A stretch of 64,000 nucleotides of DNA from Actinocorallia populi (lineage in GTDB: Bacteria; Actinomycetota; Actinomycetes; Streptosporangiales; Streptosporangiaceae): positions 1 through 64,000 of the forward strand of contig NZ_PVZV01000015.1 in the NCBI RefSeq assembly GCF_002995495.1, given 5' to 3'. The position numbers and the translations under genes are program-made. Within the stretch, counting starts at the first letter, position 1; the number at the start of each line of letters is the position of its first letter. Shown one piece after another: positions 1-8,300 of this stretch. The notes below the pieces were generated by a model, which did no database searches, was not told the origin of the DNA, and saw only the letters and a list, made by a program, of their open reading frames with translations.

Positions 1-76
1 CCACGGCAACGCCCTGAGCGTCAGCGGCTACCCGATCCTGGTGAAGCTCGACGAGATGAAGGCCAAGCTCAAGTAG
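1..76 (+). CDS. C-terminal end of an unidentified protein (partial)
   Basis: The reading frame from base 2 runs to a TAG at 74-76 and encodes 24 residues ending VKLDEMKAKLK. The codons are GC-rich at third positions, like the neighbouring genes, so this is probably the 3' end of a real gene entering from the left. The fragment is too short to assign a family. An imperfect hairpin follows at 84-132. Confidence 0.5.
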   Translation, partial: HGNALSVSGYPILVKLDEMKAKLK

Positions 77-83
77 CCGCCGT

Positions 84-132
84 CCGCCGGTCCGGGTCCG
101 CGGTGTCGCCCCGCCGCGTTCCGGGCCGGCGG
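84..132. terminator. Possible hairpin terminator of the left-edge gene
   Basis: The 12-base arms CCGCCGGTCCGG (84-95) and CCGGGCCGGCGG (121-132) are complementary with one G-T wobble, around a 25-base loop. It lies just after the TAG at 76. There is no T-run. In DNA this GC-rich such pairing can arise by chance, so the call is weak. Confidence 0.3.
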
Positions 133-340
133 ATCGGCCGAGATTCCTCCCGCCACCCCGTTGCCTCCGGCCGGGCGAGAGGTTACCTTCCTTTCACGGC
201 TAAGTGAGTGAGTGCTCGCAAAGTTGGTGCCCTCGTCGGCGGAGGAAGGGGGGAGCACCGGTGCCGTGCCGGACCGCGGGTCCGGCCTCCGGCCGGCCGG
301 ACGACCTAACGTACCTTCGGTAGTTCGGATGGGAGCCTCC

Positions 341-949
341 ATGTCCGACCCACGTCCCTACGCGGCGCTCCTCGCCAAGGGCGAGTACCGGAAGCAGCTG
401 ATCCTCGCCGTCTCGCAACGCCTGCTGACACGGAACGGATGGCGCGCGACGACGCTGGGCCAGATCGCGCAGGCGGCGGGGATCAGCCCGTCGGGCCTGC
501 TGCACCACTTCCGGTCCAAGCAGCACCTGCTCGACGCGGTGCTGGAGGCGCGCGACACCTACGACGAAGCCCACGCGAACCGCTCCCAGGACATTCTCGA
601 ACAGCTCGAACACGTCGCCGACCGGATCGCCGAGGCGCCTGAGATGGTCGGCATGTACGCCGTGCTCCGCATGGAGAACCTCGACCCCGGCGCCCCGCTG
701 TACGCCCGGCTGTACGGCAGGCACCGGGCCGCGGTCGACACCGTCGCCGCGGGGATCCAGCGGGGCCAGCGCACCGGCAGGTACCGCGCCGACCTGGACT
801 CGTCCATCAAGGCGGAAGAGATCGTCGCCTTCATCAACGGGATAGAGACATCATGGCTCATCGACCCATCGACACCGGTGAACGCGGTGTTCAAGGAGTA
901 CATCGCATCGCTCTCCCGGCAGCTCGCGCCACCCTCGGACGGGCCATGA
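341..949 (+). CDS. TetR/AcrR family transcriptional regulator
   Basis: About 202 residues. The N-terminal helix-turn-helix is visible (TTLGQIAQAAGISPSGLLHHF, roughly residues 35-55), followed by a helical ligand-binding domain. I chose the ATG at 341 (MSDPRPY) rather than the upstream in-frame ATG at 212, because the extra 43 residues are low-complexity and not TetR-like. The stop overlaps the ATG of the next gene (946), so the two are probably co-transcribed. The ligand is unknown. Confidence 0.85.
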   Translation: MSDPRPYAALLAKGEYRKQLILAVSQRLLTRNGWRATTLGQIAQAAGISPSGLLHHFRSKQHLLDAVLEARDTYDEAHANRSQDILEQLEHVADRIAEAPEMVGMYAVLRMENLDPGAPLYARLYGRHRAAVDTVAAGIQRGQRTGRYRADLDSSIKAEEIVAFINGIETSWLIDPSTPVNAVFKEYIASLSRQLAPPSDGP

Positions 950-1413
950 GGTACCGGCTGACGGTGGTCGCGCGCGATCCCGCCGACATCGTGCGGCGGG
1001 CCGGCGGCTGGATGGTCGACCGGGCGTTCACCGGCTGGGAGGTGCGGGTGCTCACCGCGGGCGGCGCCGACCTGCCCATGCGGATCCTCGGGGCGGACCG
1101 CCGGGACCTGGAGAGCGCGCTGGAGGCGCCGGTGCGGGAACACCCGCCGGCCGCGCTCGCGGTCGAACTGGAGCTCTACGACTCCGACCCGAGGGTCCGG
1201 CGCATGGTGCGCGCGGCGGTCGGCCGCGGCGCGTCCGACTGCAGGTTCTGGTCCGCGTCCGAGGTGTTGGACGACGGGGCGGGCGTGGTGCGGTACCGGC
1301 TGAGCGCGGCGGCGCGGGCGTTCAAGGTCCAGGCCCTGAGCGCGCTGGCCCTGGAGCCCGGCGAGACGGGCTGCACCGAGACGTTCCGGCCGCTCGGCAC
1401 GTTCGGCGCCTGA
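946..1413 (+). CDS. Conserved-looking hypothetical protein
   Basis: 155 residues with no family that I recognise. The ATG overlaps the TGA of the upstream TetR gene (ATGA), which implies translational coupling and a linked function. The sequence is soluble, with alternating strand- and helix-like segments and no signal peptide or membrane segment. The start resembles a ferredoxin-like fold (MRYRLTVVARDPADIVRRAG), but that is only an impression. It could be an effector or partner of the regulator. Confidence 0.6.
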   Translation: MRYRLTVVARDPADIVRRAGGWMVDRAFTGWEVRVLTAGGADLPMRILGADRRDLESALEAPVREHPPAALAVELELYDSDPRVRRMVRAAVGRGASDCRFWSASEVLDDGAGVVRYRLSAAARAFKVQALSALALEPGETGCTETFRPLGTFGA

Positions 1414-1446
1414 CGGGCCGCGGAGCCTTCCGCCGTCCGCCCGGGG

Positions 1447-2028
1447 TCAGGAGGCCGGCGGGGAGGGCGTCCGGAGGCGGAGGAGGCGGCGCGCCGTGCC
1501 CAGCAGGTGGCGGCGGAGGGTCTCGTCGTCCAGGCCGGCCAGGCGGGGGTCGGTGCCGACGGTCATCAGGCCGCCGCTGACCATGACGGTCCCGACGAGG
1601 ATCTCGGGGTCGGGGTCGGGGCCGGCGAGCAGCCCGGTGATGCGCCGCTCCAGCTCCTGCATGGCGGGGCGGCCGCGGACGAGGTGCAGGACGGTGGGGT
1701 CGGACTGCAGGACGGACATCAGGCTGCGGTGCTCCACGACGAGGTCCACCAGGCCCGAGAGGAGGGCCTCGGCCCGTTCGGCGCGGCGCCGCAGGCCCTC
1801 GGCCCTGCCGGTCACCCCGGCGAGCCGCTCGAGGGCCGGGGTGATCACCGCCCAGACGATGTCGTCCTTGGTCTGGAACCGGTAGTAGACCGAGGCCTTG
1901 GCCACCCCGAGCTCGTCGGCGATCATCTGCAGCGAGGTGCCGCTGACGCCGTGCCGGGCGAACAGCTCCAGGGCGACGGCCAGCAGGCGCTCCCGGGCCG
2001 CTTCCGGGTGCCGCGTCCTGTGAACCAC
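1447..2028 (-). CDS. TetR/AcrR family regulator, divergent from the GMC oxidoreductase
   Basis: 193 residues from a GTG start. The TetR helix-turn-helix is clear (TSLQMIADELGVAKASVYYRF, about residues 31-51), followed by a helical C-terminal domain. The gene is divergent from the cholesterol-oxidase-like gene at 2164. The 135-bp intergenic region holds three evenly spaced palindromes (2061-2122) that are probably its operators. It likely represses itself and the flavoenzyme gene. The inducer is unknown, though a steroid or its acyl-CoA would fit the context. Confidence 0.88.
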   Translation of the reverse strand: MVHRTRHPEAARERLLAVALELFARHGVSGTSLQMIADELGVAKASVYYRFQTKDDIVWAVITPALERLAGVTGRAEGLRRRAERAEALLSGLVDLVVEHRSLMSVLQSDPTVLHLVRGRPAMQELERRITGLLAGPDPDPEILVGTVMVSGGLMTVGTDPRLAGLDDETLRRHLLGTARRLLRLRTPSPPAS

Positions 2029-2060
2029 CCGCGAACCCTACCAACCTCCCCGGCGCGACC

Positions 2061-2122
2061 CAGCCGTTCGGCTGGATTCTTCTCAGCCGATCGGCTGGAT
2101 GCGAATTAGCCGATCGGCTAAT
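2061..2122. promoter_or_regulatory. Three phased palindromic operators between tetR and the GMC oxidase
   Basis: Three related inverted repeats share the core AGCCGNNCGGCT. They are CAGCCGTTCGGCTG at 2061-2074, the perfect palindrome CAGCCGATCGGCTG at 2084-2097, and the perfect 18-bp palindrome ATTAGCCGATCGGCTAAT at 2105-2122. Their centres are at 2067.5, 2090.5 and 2113.5, exactly 23 bp apart. The position, in the divergent promoter region of a TetR gene, makes them likely binding sites for that regulator. Confidence 0.75.
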
Positions 2123-2163
2123 GTCGGGCGGGTCGCGGCAGGGCAGACCCCCGAGAGAACGGC

Positions 2164-3720
2164 ATGGGATCCAGCATGTTCGACCTCGACCCCGCTTCTT
2201 CGCGGCCCGCCGCGGCCCCCTCCCCGACGCGCCGCGCCCCCGTCACCGAGCACCACGAGCGCGCCGTCGTCGTCGGCACGGGCTTCGGCGGGGGAGTGAC
2301 GGCCCTGCGGCTGGCGGAGGCGGGCGTGCGGGCGCTCGTCCTCGAGCGCGGCCTGCGCTGGCCGACCGGGCCCGACGCCACCTCCTTCCCCCGCATGCCC
2401 GACCTCGACCGCCGCGCGCACTGGCTGACCGACCGGAGCATGACCCCCGGCGTCCGCCAGAGCTGGAAGCCCTACACCGGGCTGGTGGAGACCCTTCGGG
2501 AGAAGGGCATCACGATCAACTGCGGCGCCGGGGTGGGCGGCGGGTCGCTGGTGCACTACGGCATGATCCTGCAGCCGGCCGAGGAGCACTTCGCGCGGTC
2601 CATGCCGGTGATGGCGGGGGACTACGGGGACCTGGACCGGTGGGCCTACCCCGCGGTCGCCCGCATGCTGAGGCTCTCCACCATCCCCGACGACATCCTG
2701 GCCGCCGAGCCCTACAGGTCCTCCCGGCTCTTCCTCGAGGTCGCCGCCAAGGCGGGCCTGGAGACCTTCAAGGTGCCGCTGAGCATCGACTGGAGCTTCG
2801 TGCGGGGCGAGCTGGAGGGCCGCTACCTGCCGGCCTACACCGTCGGCGACCTGACCTTCGGCGCCAACAACGGCGGCAAGCACTCCGTCGACGTCACGTA
2901 CCTGGCCGCGGCCGAGGCCACCGGCAGGGTCCGGATCGAGACCCTGCACGTGGTGCGCGACCTCGCCATGGACGCCCGCGGGCGCTGGGTCCTGCACGTC
3001 GACCGCATCGACGCCGAAGGCGCCCTGCTGGAGCGCAAGAGGATCACCGCGGACGCGGTCTTCCTCAACGCCGGGTCGCCCGGCACCACGCGGCTGCTGG
3101 TCAAGGCGCGCGCCAAGGGGCTGGTGCCCGACCTGCCCGACGCCGTCGGCACCCGGTGGGGCAACAACGGCGACCGCGTCTACGCCTGGGTCCAGATGGA
3201 CGGCGACCCCGGCCGCACGCAGGGCGGTCCGGCCTGCGTGGGGGGCCGGGACGCCGCGAGCCCGGTCCCCTACACGCTCATCCACGCCGGCTCGCCCCTG
3301 CTGCTGCCGGGGCCCGCCAGGATGATGCTCATGGCCGGGTTCGGGATCGTGGAGCCCGCGGGGAGATGGACCTATGACGCGGCCGAGGACGACGCGCGCC
3401 TGATGTGGCCGAAGTCGGCCGACGCGGCTCTCCGGGAGGTCCTCGACGGCCGCATGGACGCCTTCGCGGAGGCCGGCGGCGGGATCGTGGTCGACGCCGG
3501 AGCTCCGGAGCCCGCCACGTGGCACGCCCTGGGCGGGGTCCCCATGGGGGAGGCGGTGGACCGCCGCGGCCGCGTCCTGGGCCACCAGGGCCTGTACGTG
3601 CTGGACGGGGCGCGCATCCCCGGTTCCGCCGGCGCCTGCAATCCGGCCATGACGATCGCGGCGCTCGCCGAGCACAGCATGGCGGCCATCGTGCGCGAGG
3701 ACCTGGGAAAGGTCTTCTGA
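2164..3720 (+). CDS. GMC-family flavoprotein oxidoreductase, cholesterol-oxidase-like
   Basis: 518 residues. The FAD-binding motif GTGFGG is near residues 38-43, followed by TALRLAEAGVRALVLERG. It has GAGVGGGSLV and GNNGD motifs and a C-terminal WHALGG segment (His about 454), then GACNPAMTIAAL (Asn about 493). These match the catalytic His/Asn pattern of type I cholesterol oxidases, which oxidise the 3-beta-hydroxyl and isomerise the double bond. There is no convincing signal peptide, so it is probably intracellular. An internal ATG at 2176 is an alternative start. The steroid context supports a sterol or steroid alcohol substrate, but this is an inference. Confidence 0.8.
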   Translation: MGSSMFDLDPASSRPAAAPSPTRRAPVTEHHERAVVVGTGFGGGVTALRLAEAGVRALVLERGLRWPTGPDATSFPRMPDLDRRAHWLTDRSMTPGVRQSWKPYTGLVETLREKGITINCGAGVGGGSLVHYGMILQPAEEHFARSMPVMAGDYGDLDRWAYPAVARMLRLSTIPDDILAAEPYRSSRLFLEVAAKAGLETFKVPLSIDWSFVRGELEGRYLPAYTVGDLTFGANNGGKHSVDVTYLAAAEATGRVRIETLHVVRDLAMDARGRWVLHVDRIDAEGALLERKRITADAVFLNAGSPGTTRLLVKARAKGLVPDLPDAVGTRWGNNGDRVYAWVQMDGDPGRTQGGPACVGGRDAASPVPYTLIHAGSPLLLPGPARMMLMAGFGIVEPAGRWTYDAAEDDARLMWPKSADAALREVLDGRMDAFAEAGGGIVVDAGAPEPATWHALGGVPMGEAVDRRGRVLGHQGLYVLDGARIPGSAGACNPAMTIAALAEHSMAAIVREDLGKVF

Positions 3721-3762
3721 ACAGGGGCGATCCCGCGGGGTCTTGACGGTGCATTTTCCCGA

Positions 3763-3806
3763 TGCTAGTCATGTGCTCAGCACTGCTGGGCAACTGCTCA
3801 ACAGTG
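3763..3806. promoter_or_regulatory. Phased TGCTNNGCA operator array upstream of the molybdenum hydroxylase operon
   Basis: Nine-base TGCTNNGCA-type half-palindromes lie at 3774-3782 (TGCTCAGCA), 3784-3792 (TGCTGGGCA) and 3795-3803 (TGCTCAACA), with a degenerate copy at 3763-3771. Centres are 10 or 11 bp apart, one helical turn. The same unit order and spacing occurs in the mce promoter at 20504-20578. The array lies about 115 bp before the start codon at 3920. It is a probable shared operator for a regulator that I cannot identify. Confidence 0.7.
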
Positions 3807-3919
3807 CGGGGAGCGCAGGCGGCTTCCCGAATGCTCGCCTTGACGCACGGCATCGGTCCGTGCCCACGGTCAGAGGAGCCCTGAGTGAGTGACTTCGGTC
3901 CGGCGAGGCCGGTGGCCGC

Positions 3920-6265
3920 ATGAACGACGAGACGACGAACGGGGCGCGCTACGCCGGCACCCGGGTGCCCCGGGTGGAGGACCCGCGGCTGCTGACCGGT
4001 CACGGCACCTACGTGGACGACGTGGCGCGGCCCGGCACGCTCCACGCGTGCTTCGTGCGCAGCCCCCTGGCCCGCGCCTCGATCGGGAGCGTCGACGCCT
4101 CGGAGGCGCTCGCCCTCGAGGGGGTGCACGCCGTGTTCACCGCGGAGGACCTCAACCCGGGCGTGCACGAGCAGTGGTACACCCTGATCGGCCGCGACGT
4201 ACCGGACACGCCGCGGCCGCAGCTGGCCGAAGGCGAGGTGCGCTTCGTCGGGGACCCGGTGGCGCTGGTGGTCGCCGACGACCGCTACATCGCCGAGGAC
4301 GCCGCGGAGCTCGTCGTCGTCGACTACGAGCCGCTGCCCCCGGTCGTCGACTACGCCACGGCACGGGACTCCGGCGAACTGGTCCACGCCGACTACCCGC
4401 GGAACATCGCGTGCGAGCTCGCGGGTCTGCCCGTCGAGGACTTCCCCGTCTTCGAGGAGGCGGCGTTCACGGTGCGCGAGACCATCCGCCAGCAGGCGTA
4501 CGCGGCGGTGCCCATCGAGACGCGCGGGATCGTCGCGGAGTGGTCGGCGGTCACCGGCGAGATGGCGATCTGGGCGTCGACCCAGTCGCCGCACGAGATG
4601 CGCCTGTTCTGCGCCCGGCTGCTCGGGATCGACGAGCACCGGGTGCGGGTCGTGATGCGCGACACCGGCGGGGGCTTCGGGCAGAAGGTCCTCCCGATGC
4701 GCGAGGAGATCTGCATCATGCTGGCCTCGCTGAAGGTGCCCGGCCCGCTGAAGTGGATCGAGGACCGGCGCGAGAACCTGCTGTCGGCCGGACAGGCCCG
4801 CCACGAGCACGCCGACGCGCGGATCGCCTTCGACGCCGACGGCACGATGCTGGCCACCGCGATCGACTACGTGCAGGACGTGGGCGCCTACCCGATCCCC
4901 GCGCCGATGAACACCTGCGCCGTCGTCGGCATCCTGTTCCCCGGCCCCTACCGGGTCCCGCAGGGCACGTTCGCCACCACGGGGGTCTTCTCCAACACCG
5001 TGGGCCGCACCGCCTACCGCGGGCCGTGGCAGTTCGAGTCGGTGGCGCGCGAGGTGCTCCTGGACATCGCGGCGCGCGAGATGGGCATGGACCCCGCCGA
5101 ACTGCGGCGCCGCAACCTGCTGCGGCGCGACGAGTTCCCCTACACCAACCACAACGGCATGCCCTACAGCGACGTCACCCCCCTGGACACGTTCGAGCAG
5201 GCCCTGGAGATGCTGGACTACGAGGCCTTCCGCGCGGAGCAGGCGCGGGCCAGGACCGAAGGGCGCTTCCTGGGCGTGGGCACCTGCACCTACGTCGAGC
5301 CGACCACGGACTCGTTGTCGCTGCACGCCACCGAGGGCGCGACGATCCGGATCGAGCCCTCCGGCAAGGTGAACGTGTACGTCGGCGGAGGTTCGAGCGG
5401 CAACAGCCTCGAGACCACCGTCGTCCAGCTCACCGCCGACGCGCTGGGCGTGGACATCGCCGACGTCAACACCGTCCAGGGCGACACGGCGGTCACGCCG
5501 TTCGGCGGCGGCACGGGCGGCAGCCGGTCGGGCTCGATGACCGCGGGCGCCGTCGAGGTGACCGCCTCCATCCTGCGGGAGCGGATCGCCGAGATCGCCG
5601 CGCACCGCCTGGAGGTGTCGGTGGACGACGTCGAGGTGGCCGGCGGGCAGGCCGCGGTCCGCGGCAAGCCCGAGACCGGCATACCGCTGGCCGAGATCGC
5701 CTCCATCGCCTACTTCCAGCCGGAGACACTGCCGCCGGGGGTGCCGCCGGGCCTGGAGGCCAGCGGCCGCTACCGGGCGCAGAGCCCGGTGATCTGGGCC
5801 AACGCGACGCACCTGTGCACCTGCGAGGTGGACGTCGAGACGGGCGCGGTGAAGCTGCTGCGCTTCATCGTCAGCGAGGACTGCGGCCCGATGATCAACC
5901 CCAGCGTGGTGGAGGGACAGATCGCGGGCGGCGCCGTGCAGGGGATCGGCGGCGCGCTGTACGAGCACCTCGCCTACGACGAGGACGGCAACCCCGTCTC
6001 CACCACCTTCATGGACTACCTCCTGCCCACGGCCACCGAGGTTCCGGTCATCGAGTACGGCCACGTCGAGACCCCGGGGCCGGGCCCCGGCGGCTACAAG
6101 GGCGTCGGAGAGGGCGGCGCGATCGGCGCTCCCCCCGCCGTCGTGAACGCGGTGGCCGACGCGCTCGCCCCGTTCGGCGTGAAGATCACCCGGCTGCCGG
6201 TGACCCCGGAGTCGATCGTCGCCCTGGTCCGCGCGGCCCGGGTCCGTGAGGAGGCCGCCGGATGA
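3920..6265 (+). CDS. Xanthine dehydrogenase family molybdopterin-binding large subunit
   Basis: 781 residues. This is the molybdopterin-cytosine-dinucleotide-type catalytic subunit of a hydroxylase. Visible are the N-terminal a/b hammerhead (RVPRVEDPRLLTGHGTYVDD), the GGGFGQK cofactor loop, AYRGPWQFE at 365-373, GGTGGSRSGSM, and the C-terminal GVGEGG motif with the likely catalytic Glu at about 731. The active-site loop is AYRGPW. It is not the AYxCSFR of true CO dehydrogenase (CoxL form I), nor the AYRGAGR of form II, so CO oxidation is unlikely; hydroxylation of an organic substrate is expected. The TGA overlaps the ATG of the FAD subunit. Confidence 0.88.
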   Translation: MNDETTNGARYAGTRVPRVEDPRLLTGHGTYVDDVARPGTLHACFVRSPLARASIGSVDASEALALEGVHAVFTAEDLNPGVHEQWYTLIGRDVPDTPRPQLAEGEVRFVGDPVALVVADDRYIAEDAAELVVVDYEPLPPVVDYATARDSGELVHADYPRNIACELAGLPVEDFPVFEEAAFTVRETIRQQAYAAVPIETRGIVAEWSAVTGEMAIWASTQSPHEMRLFCARLLGIDEHRVRVVMRDTGGGFGQKVLPMREEICIMLASLKVPGPLKWIEDRRENLLSAGQARHEHADARIAFDADGTMLATAIDYVQDVGAYPIPAPMNTCAVVGILFPGPYRVPQGTFATTGVFSNTVGRTAYRGPWQFESVAREVLLDIAAREMGMDPAELRRRNLLRRDEFPYTNHNGMPYSDVTPLDTFEQALEMLDYEAFRAEQARARTEGRFLGVGTCTYVEPTTDSLSLHATEGATIRIEPSGKVNVYVGGGSSGNSLETTVVQLTADALGVDIADVNTVQGDTAVTPFGGGTGGSRSGSMTAGAVEVTASILRERIAEIAAHRLEVSVDDVEVAGGQAAVRGKPETGIPLAEIASIAYFQPETLPPGVPPGLEASGRYRAQSPVIWANATHLCTCEVDVETGAVKLLRFIVSEDCGPMINPSVVEGQIAGGAVQGIGGALYEHLAYDEDGNPVSTTFMDYLLPTATEVPVIEYGHVETPGPGPGGYKGVGEGGAIGAPPAVVNAVADALAPFGVKITRLPVTPESIVALVRAARVREEAAG

Positions 6266-7137
6266 AGCCCGCACCGTTCACCTACCACGCGCCCCGGGAC
6301 GCGGCCGAGACCGTCGGCCTGCTCGCCGAACTGGGGGAGGAGGCCAAGCTCATCGCCGGCGGGCAGAGCCTGGTGCCCATGCTCGCCCTGCGGCTGGCCG
6401 TCTTCGACCACCTCGTCGACCTGCGCCATGTGGCGGGGCTGCGCGGAATCGAACGGCGGGGCGACGCCGTGTGGATCGGCGCCGCCACCACCCAGGCCGA
6501 GATCGGGCGCTCCGAGCAGGTCGCGCGGGACGTGCCCCTGCTGTCCCGCGCCACCCCGCTGATCGGGCACTTCCAGATCCGCAACCGCGGCACCATCGGC
6601 GGGTCGGTCGCGCACGCCGACGCCGCCGCCGAATACCCGGCGATCGCCCTGACACTCGACGCGCGGCTGGAGACGCTGTCGCCGCGCGGCAGCCGCACCC
6701 TCCCCGCCGCCGGGTTCTTCACCGGCATGTGGAGCACCGGCCTGGCCGAGGACGAGCTGCTGACCGGGATCACCTTCCCCGTCCGGGCCCCCCGCAGCGG
6801 GTTCGCCGTCGAGGAGTTCGCCCGCCGCAGCGGCGACTTCGCCCTCGCCGGAGCCGCCGTCGCCGTCGAGCTCGACGGCGACGCGCAGATCCGGCGGTGC
6901 GCCATCGGCCTGTTCGGCCTCGGCCCGGTGCCGCTGCGCGCCGTCGCCGCGGAGGCGGCGCTGGCGGGCCGCGGCACCGACTCCGTCTCGGCCGAAGAGG
7001 TCGGGAGCACCGCCGTCGCGGAGCTGCGGTCGGTGCCCGCCGACCTGCACGGCTCCGCCGACTACCGCAGACACGTCGGGGCCGTCATGGTGGCGCGCGC
7101 CTGGCGCCGAGCCGTCAAGGAGGCGGGCGATGCCTGA
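6262..7137 (+). CDS. FAD-binding medium subunit of the molybdenum hydroxylase (CoxM/CutM-like)
   Basis: 291 residues. The FAD-contact motifs of the family are present: AGGQSLVPMLALRL (about 34-47) and TIGGSVAHADAAAEYPA (about 111-127). A CO_deh_flav_C-like C-terminal domain follows. The protein passes electrons from the iron-sulfur subunit to an acceptor through FAD. Its ATG overlaps the end of the large subunit (ATGA), and its own end overlaps the start of the [2Fe-2S] subunit, so the three are made stoichiometrically. Confidence 0.9.
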   Translation: MKPAPFTYHAPRDAAETVGLLAELGEEAKLIAGGQSLVPMLALRLAVFDHLVDLRHVAGLRGIERRGDAVWIGAATTQAEIGRSEQVARDVPLLSRATPLIGHFQIRNRGTIGGSVAHADAAAEYPAIALTLDARLETLSPRGSRTLPAAGFFTGMWSTGLAEDELLTGITFPVRAPRSGFAVEEFARRSGDFALAGAAVAVELDGDAQIRRCAIGLFGLGPVPLRAVAAEAALAGRGTDSVSAEEVGSTAVAELRSVPADLHGSADYRRHVGAVMVARAWRRAVKEAGDA

Positions 7138-7621
7138 CATCGAGATCCGGATGAAGGTCAACGGCAGGGCGCGGCGCGCGACCGTGCCGCCCCGCCTCAC
7201 CCTCGCCGACTACCTGCGCGAGCACTGCCGGCTCACCGGCACCCACGTGGGCTGCGAGCACGGCGTGTGCGGGTCCTGCACCGTCCTGATGGACGGGGAG
7301 GCCGTCCGCGCCTGCCTGGTGTTCGCGGTGCAGGCCGACGGCGCCGAGATCACCACCGTCGAGGGCGTCGCCGCGCCGGACGGCGAGCTCTCCCCGGTGC
7401 AGTCGGCCTTCCGCGACCACCACGGGCTGCAGTGCGGTTTCTGCACACCCGGGCTGGTCGTCACGGCCACCGCGTTCCTGCGCGACAACCCCGACCCCAC
7501 CGACGAGGAGATCCGCGACTGCCTGTCGGGGAACCTGTGCCGCTGCACCGGCTACCAGGGCATCCTCAAGGCCGTCAGGGCGGCGGCCGGCGGACCGGCC
7601 GCCGCGGAGGAGACCGGATGA
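7130..7621 (+). CDS. [2Fe-2S] small subunit of the molybdenum hydroxylase (CoxS-like)
   Basis: 163 residues. The plant-type N-terminal [2Fe-2S] motif CEHGVCGSC lies at about 44-52 with a further Cys in RACLV. The C-terminal helical domain carries the second cluster: CGFC near 102 and CRCTG near 135. This two-cluster layout is diagnostic of xanthine dehydrogenase family small subunits. It carries electrons from the molybdenum centre to FAD. The strong AAGGAGG ribosome site lies inside the preceding gene. Confidence 0.92.
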   Translation: MPDIEIRMKVNGRARRATVPPRLTLADYLREHCRLTGTHVGCEHGVCGSCTVLMDGEAVRACLVFAVQADGAEITTVEGVAAPDGELSPVQSAFRDHHGLQCGFCTPGLVVTATAFLRDNPDPTDEEIRDCLSGNLCRCTGYQGILKAVRAAAGGPAAAEETG

Positions 7622-8292
7622 AGCTCCAGAACACCCTCGACATCCCCGTCCCAGCCGAGGAGGCGTGGAAGGTCCTGCTGGACATCGAGCGGATCGCCCC
7701 CTGCGTGCCCGGAGCGACCCTGACCTCGCACGAGGGCGACCGCTTCGGCGGCAAGGTCAAGGTCAAGCTCGGGCCGATCGGCCTCACCTACAGCGGCACC
7801 GTCACCTTCCTCTCCCGCGACGAGGCGGCCAGGACCGTGGTCATGGAGGCCGGCGGCCGGGAGACCCGCGGCGGCGGGACCGCCAAGGCGGTCATCACGT
7901 GCTCGCTCACCGACCGCGGGGACACCACCGGAGTCCTCGTCGAGACCGACCTCACCATCACCGGCAGGCCCGCGCAGTTCGGCCGCAGCACGCTCGCCGA
8001 CGTCGCCGCCGCCCTCATCGACCAGTTCGCCGCCAACCTGGCCGCCGACCTCGCCGGCGGCCCCGCCGCTCCCGCGGCGGCCACGGCAGGGCAGGCGGAG
8101 CCCGCCGCGGAGCCCGAGGCCCGGCCGGCACCGGGGCTCCCCGCCGAGCCGGTGGACCTCCTCGGGCCGGTCGGCGGGGGACTCCTCCGGTACGCCGGCC
8201 CCCTCGCGGTCGCGTCGGTCCTGCTGGTCCTCCTGCTCGCCCTCCTTCGCCGCCGCCAGACCGGCGGCGGCTCCTCGAACACCGAGAAATGA
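7618..8292 (+). CDS. CoxG-like SRPBCC protein with a C-terminal membrane anchor
   Basis: 224 residues. The first 150 residues match the CO-dehydrogenase subunit G family (SRPBCC fold): IPVPAEEAWKVLLDIERIAPCVPGA at the start, and FGRSTLADVAAALIDQFAANL near 131-151. An Ala/Pro/Glu-rich linker follows, then a hydrophobic segment at about 197-213 and a basic tail (LLRRRQTGG). CoxG proteins tether molybdenum hydroxylases to the membrane, and the anchor here fits that role. The ATG overlaps the stop of the small-subunit gene. Confidence 0.85.
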   Translation: MKLQNTLDIPVPAEEAWKVLLDIERIAPCVPGATLTSHEGDRFGGKVKVKLGPIGLTYSGTVTFLSRDEAARTVVMEAGGRETRGGGTAKAVITCSLTDRGDTTGVLVETDLTITGRPAQFGRSTLADVAAALIDQFAANLAADLAGGPAAPAAATAGQAEPAAEPEARPAPGLPAEPVDLLGPVGGGLLRYAGPLAVASVLLVLLLALLRRRQTGGGSSNTEK

Positions 8293-8300
8293 GGCAAGAG

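Noticed and set aside
212..340. A 43-residue N-terminal extension of the first TetR protein
   Set aside because: It is Pro/Gly/Ser-rich and not TetR-like; the ATG at 341 gives a normal family start.
3329..6274. A 981-residue minus-strand open frame
   Set aside because: It runs antisense to the molybdenum hydroxylase genes and arises from GC-rich codon bias. Its His/Arg/Gly-rich translation has no domain.
3920..7621. Aerobic CO dehydrogenase (coxMSL)
   Set aside because: The active-site loop AYRGPWQ lacks the Cys and the AYxCSFR signature, so only the broad XDH family is supported.
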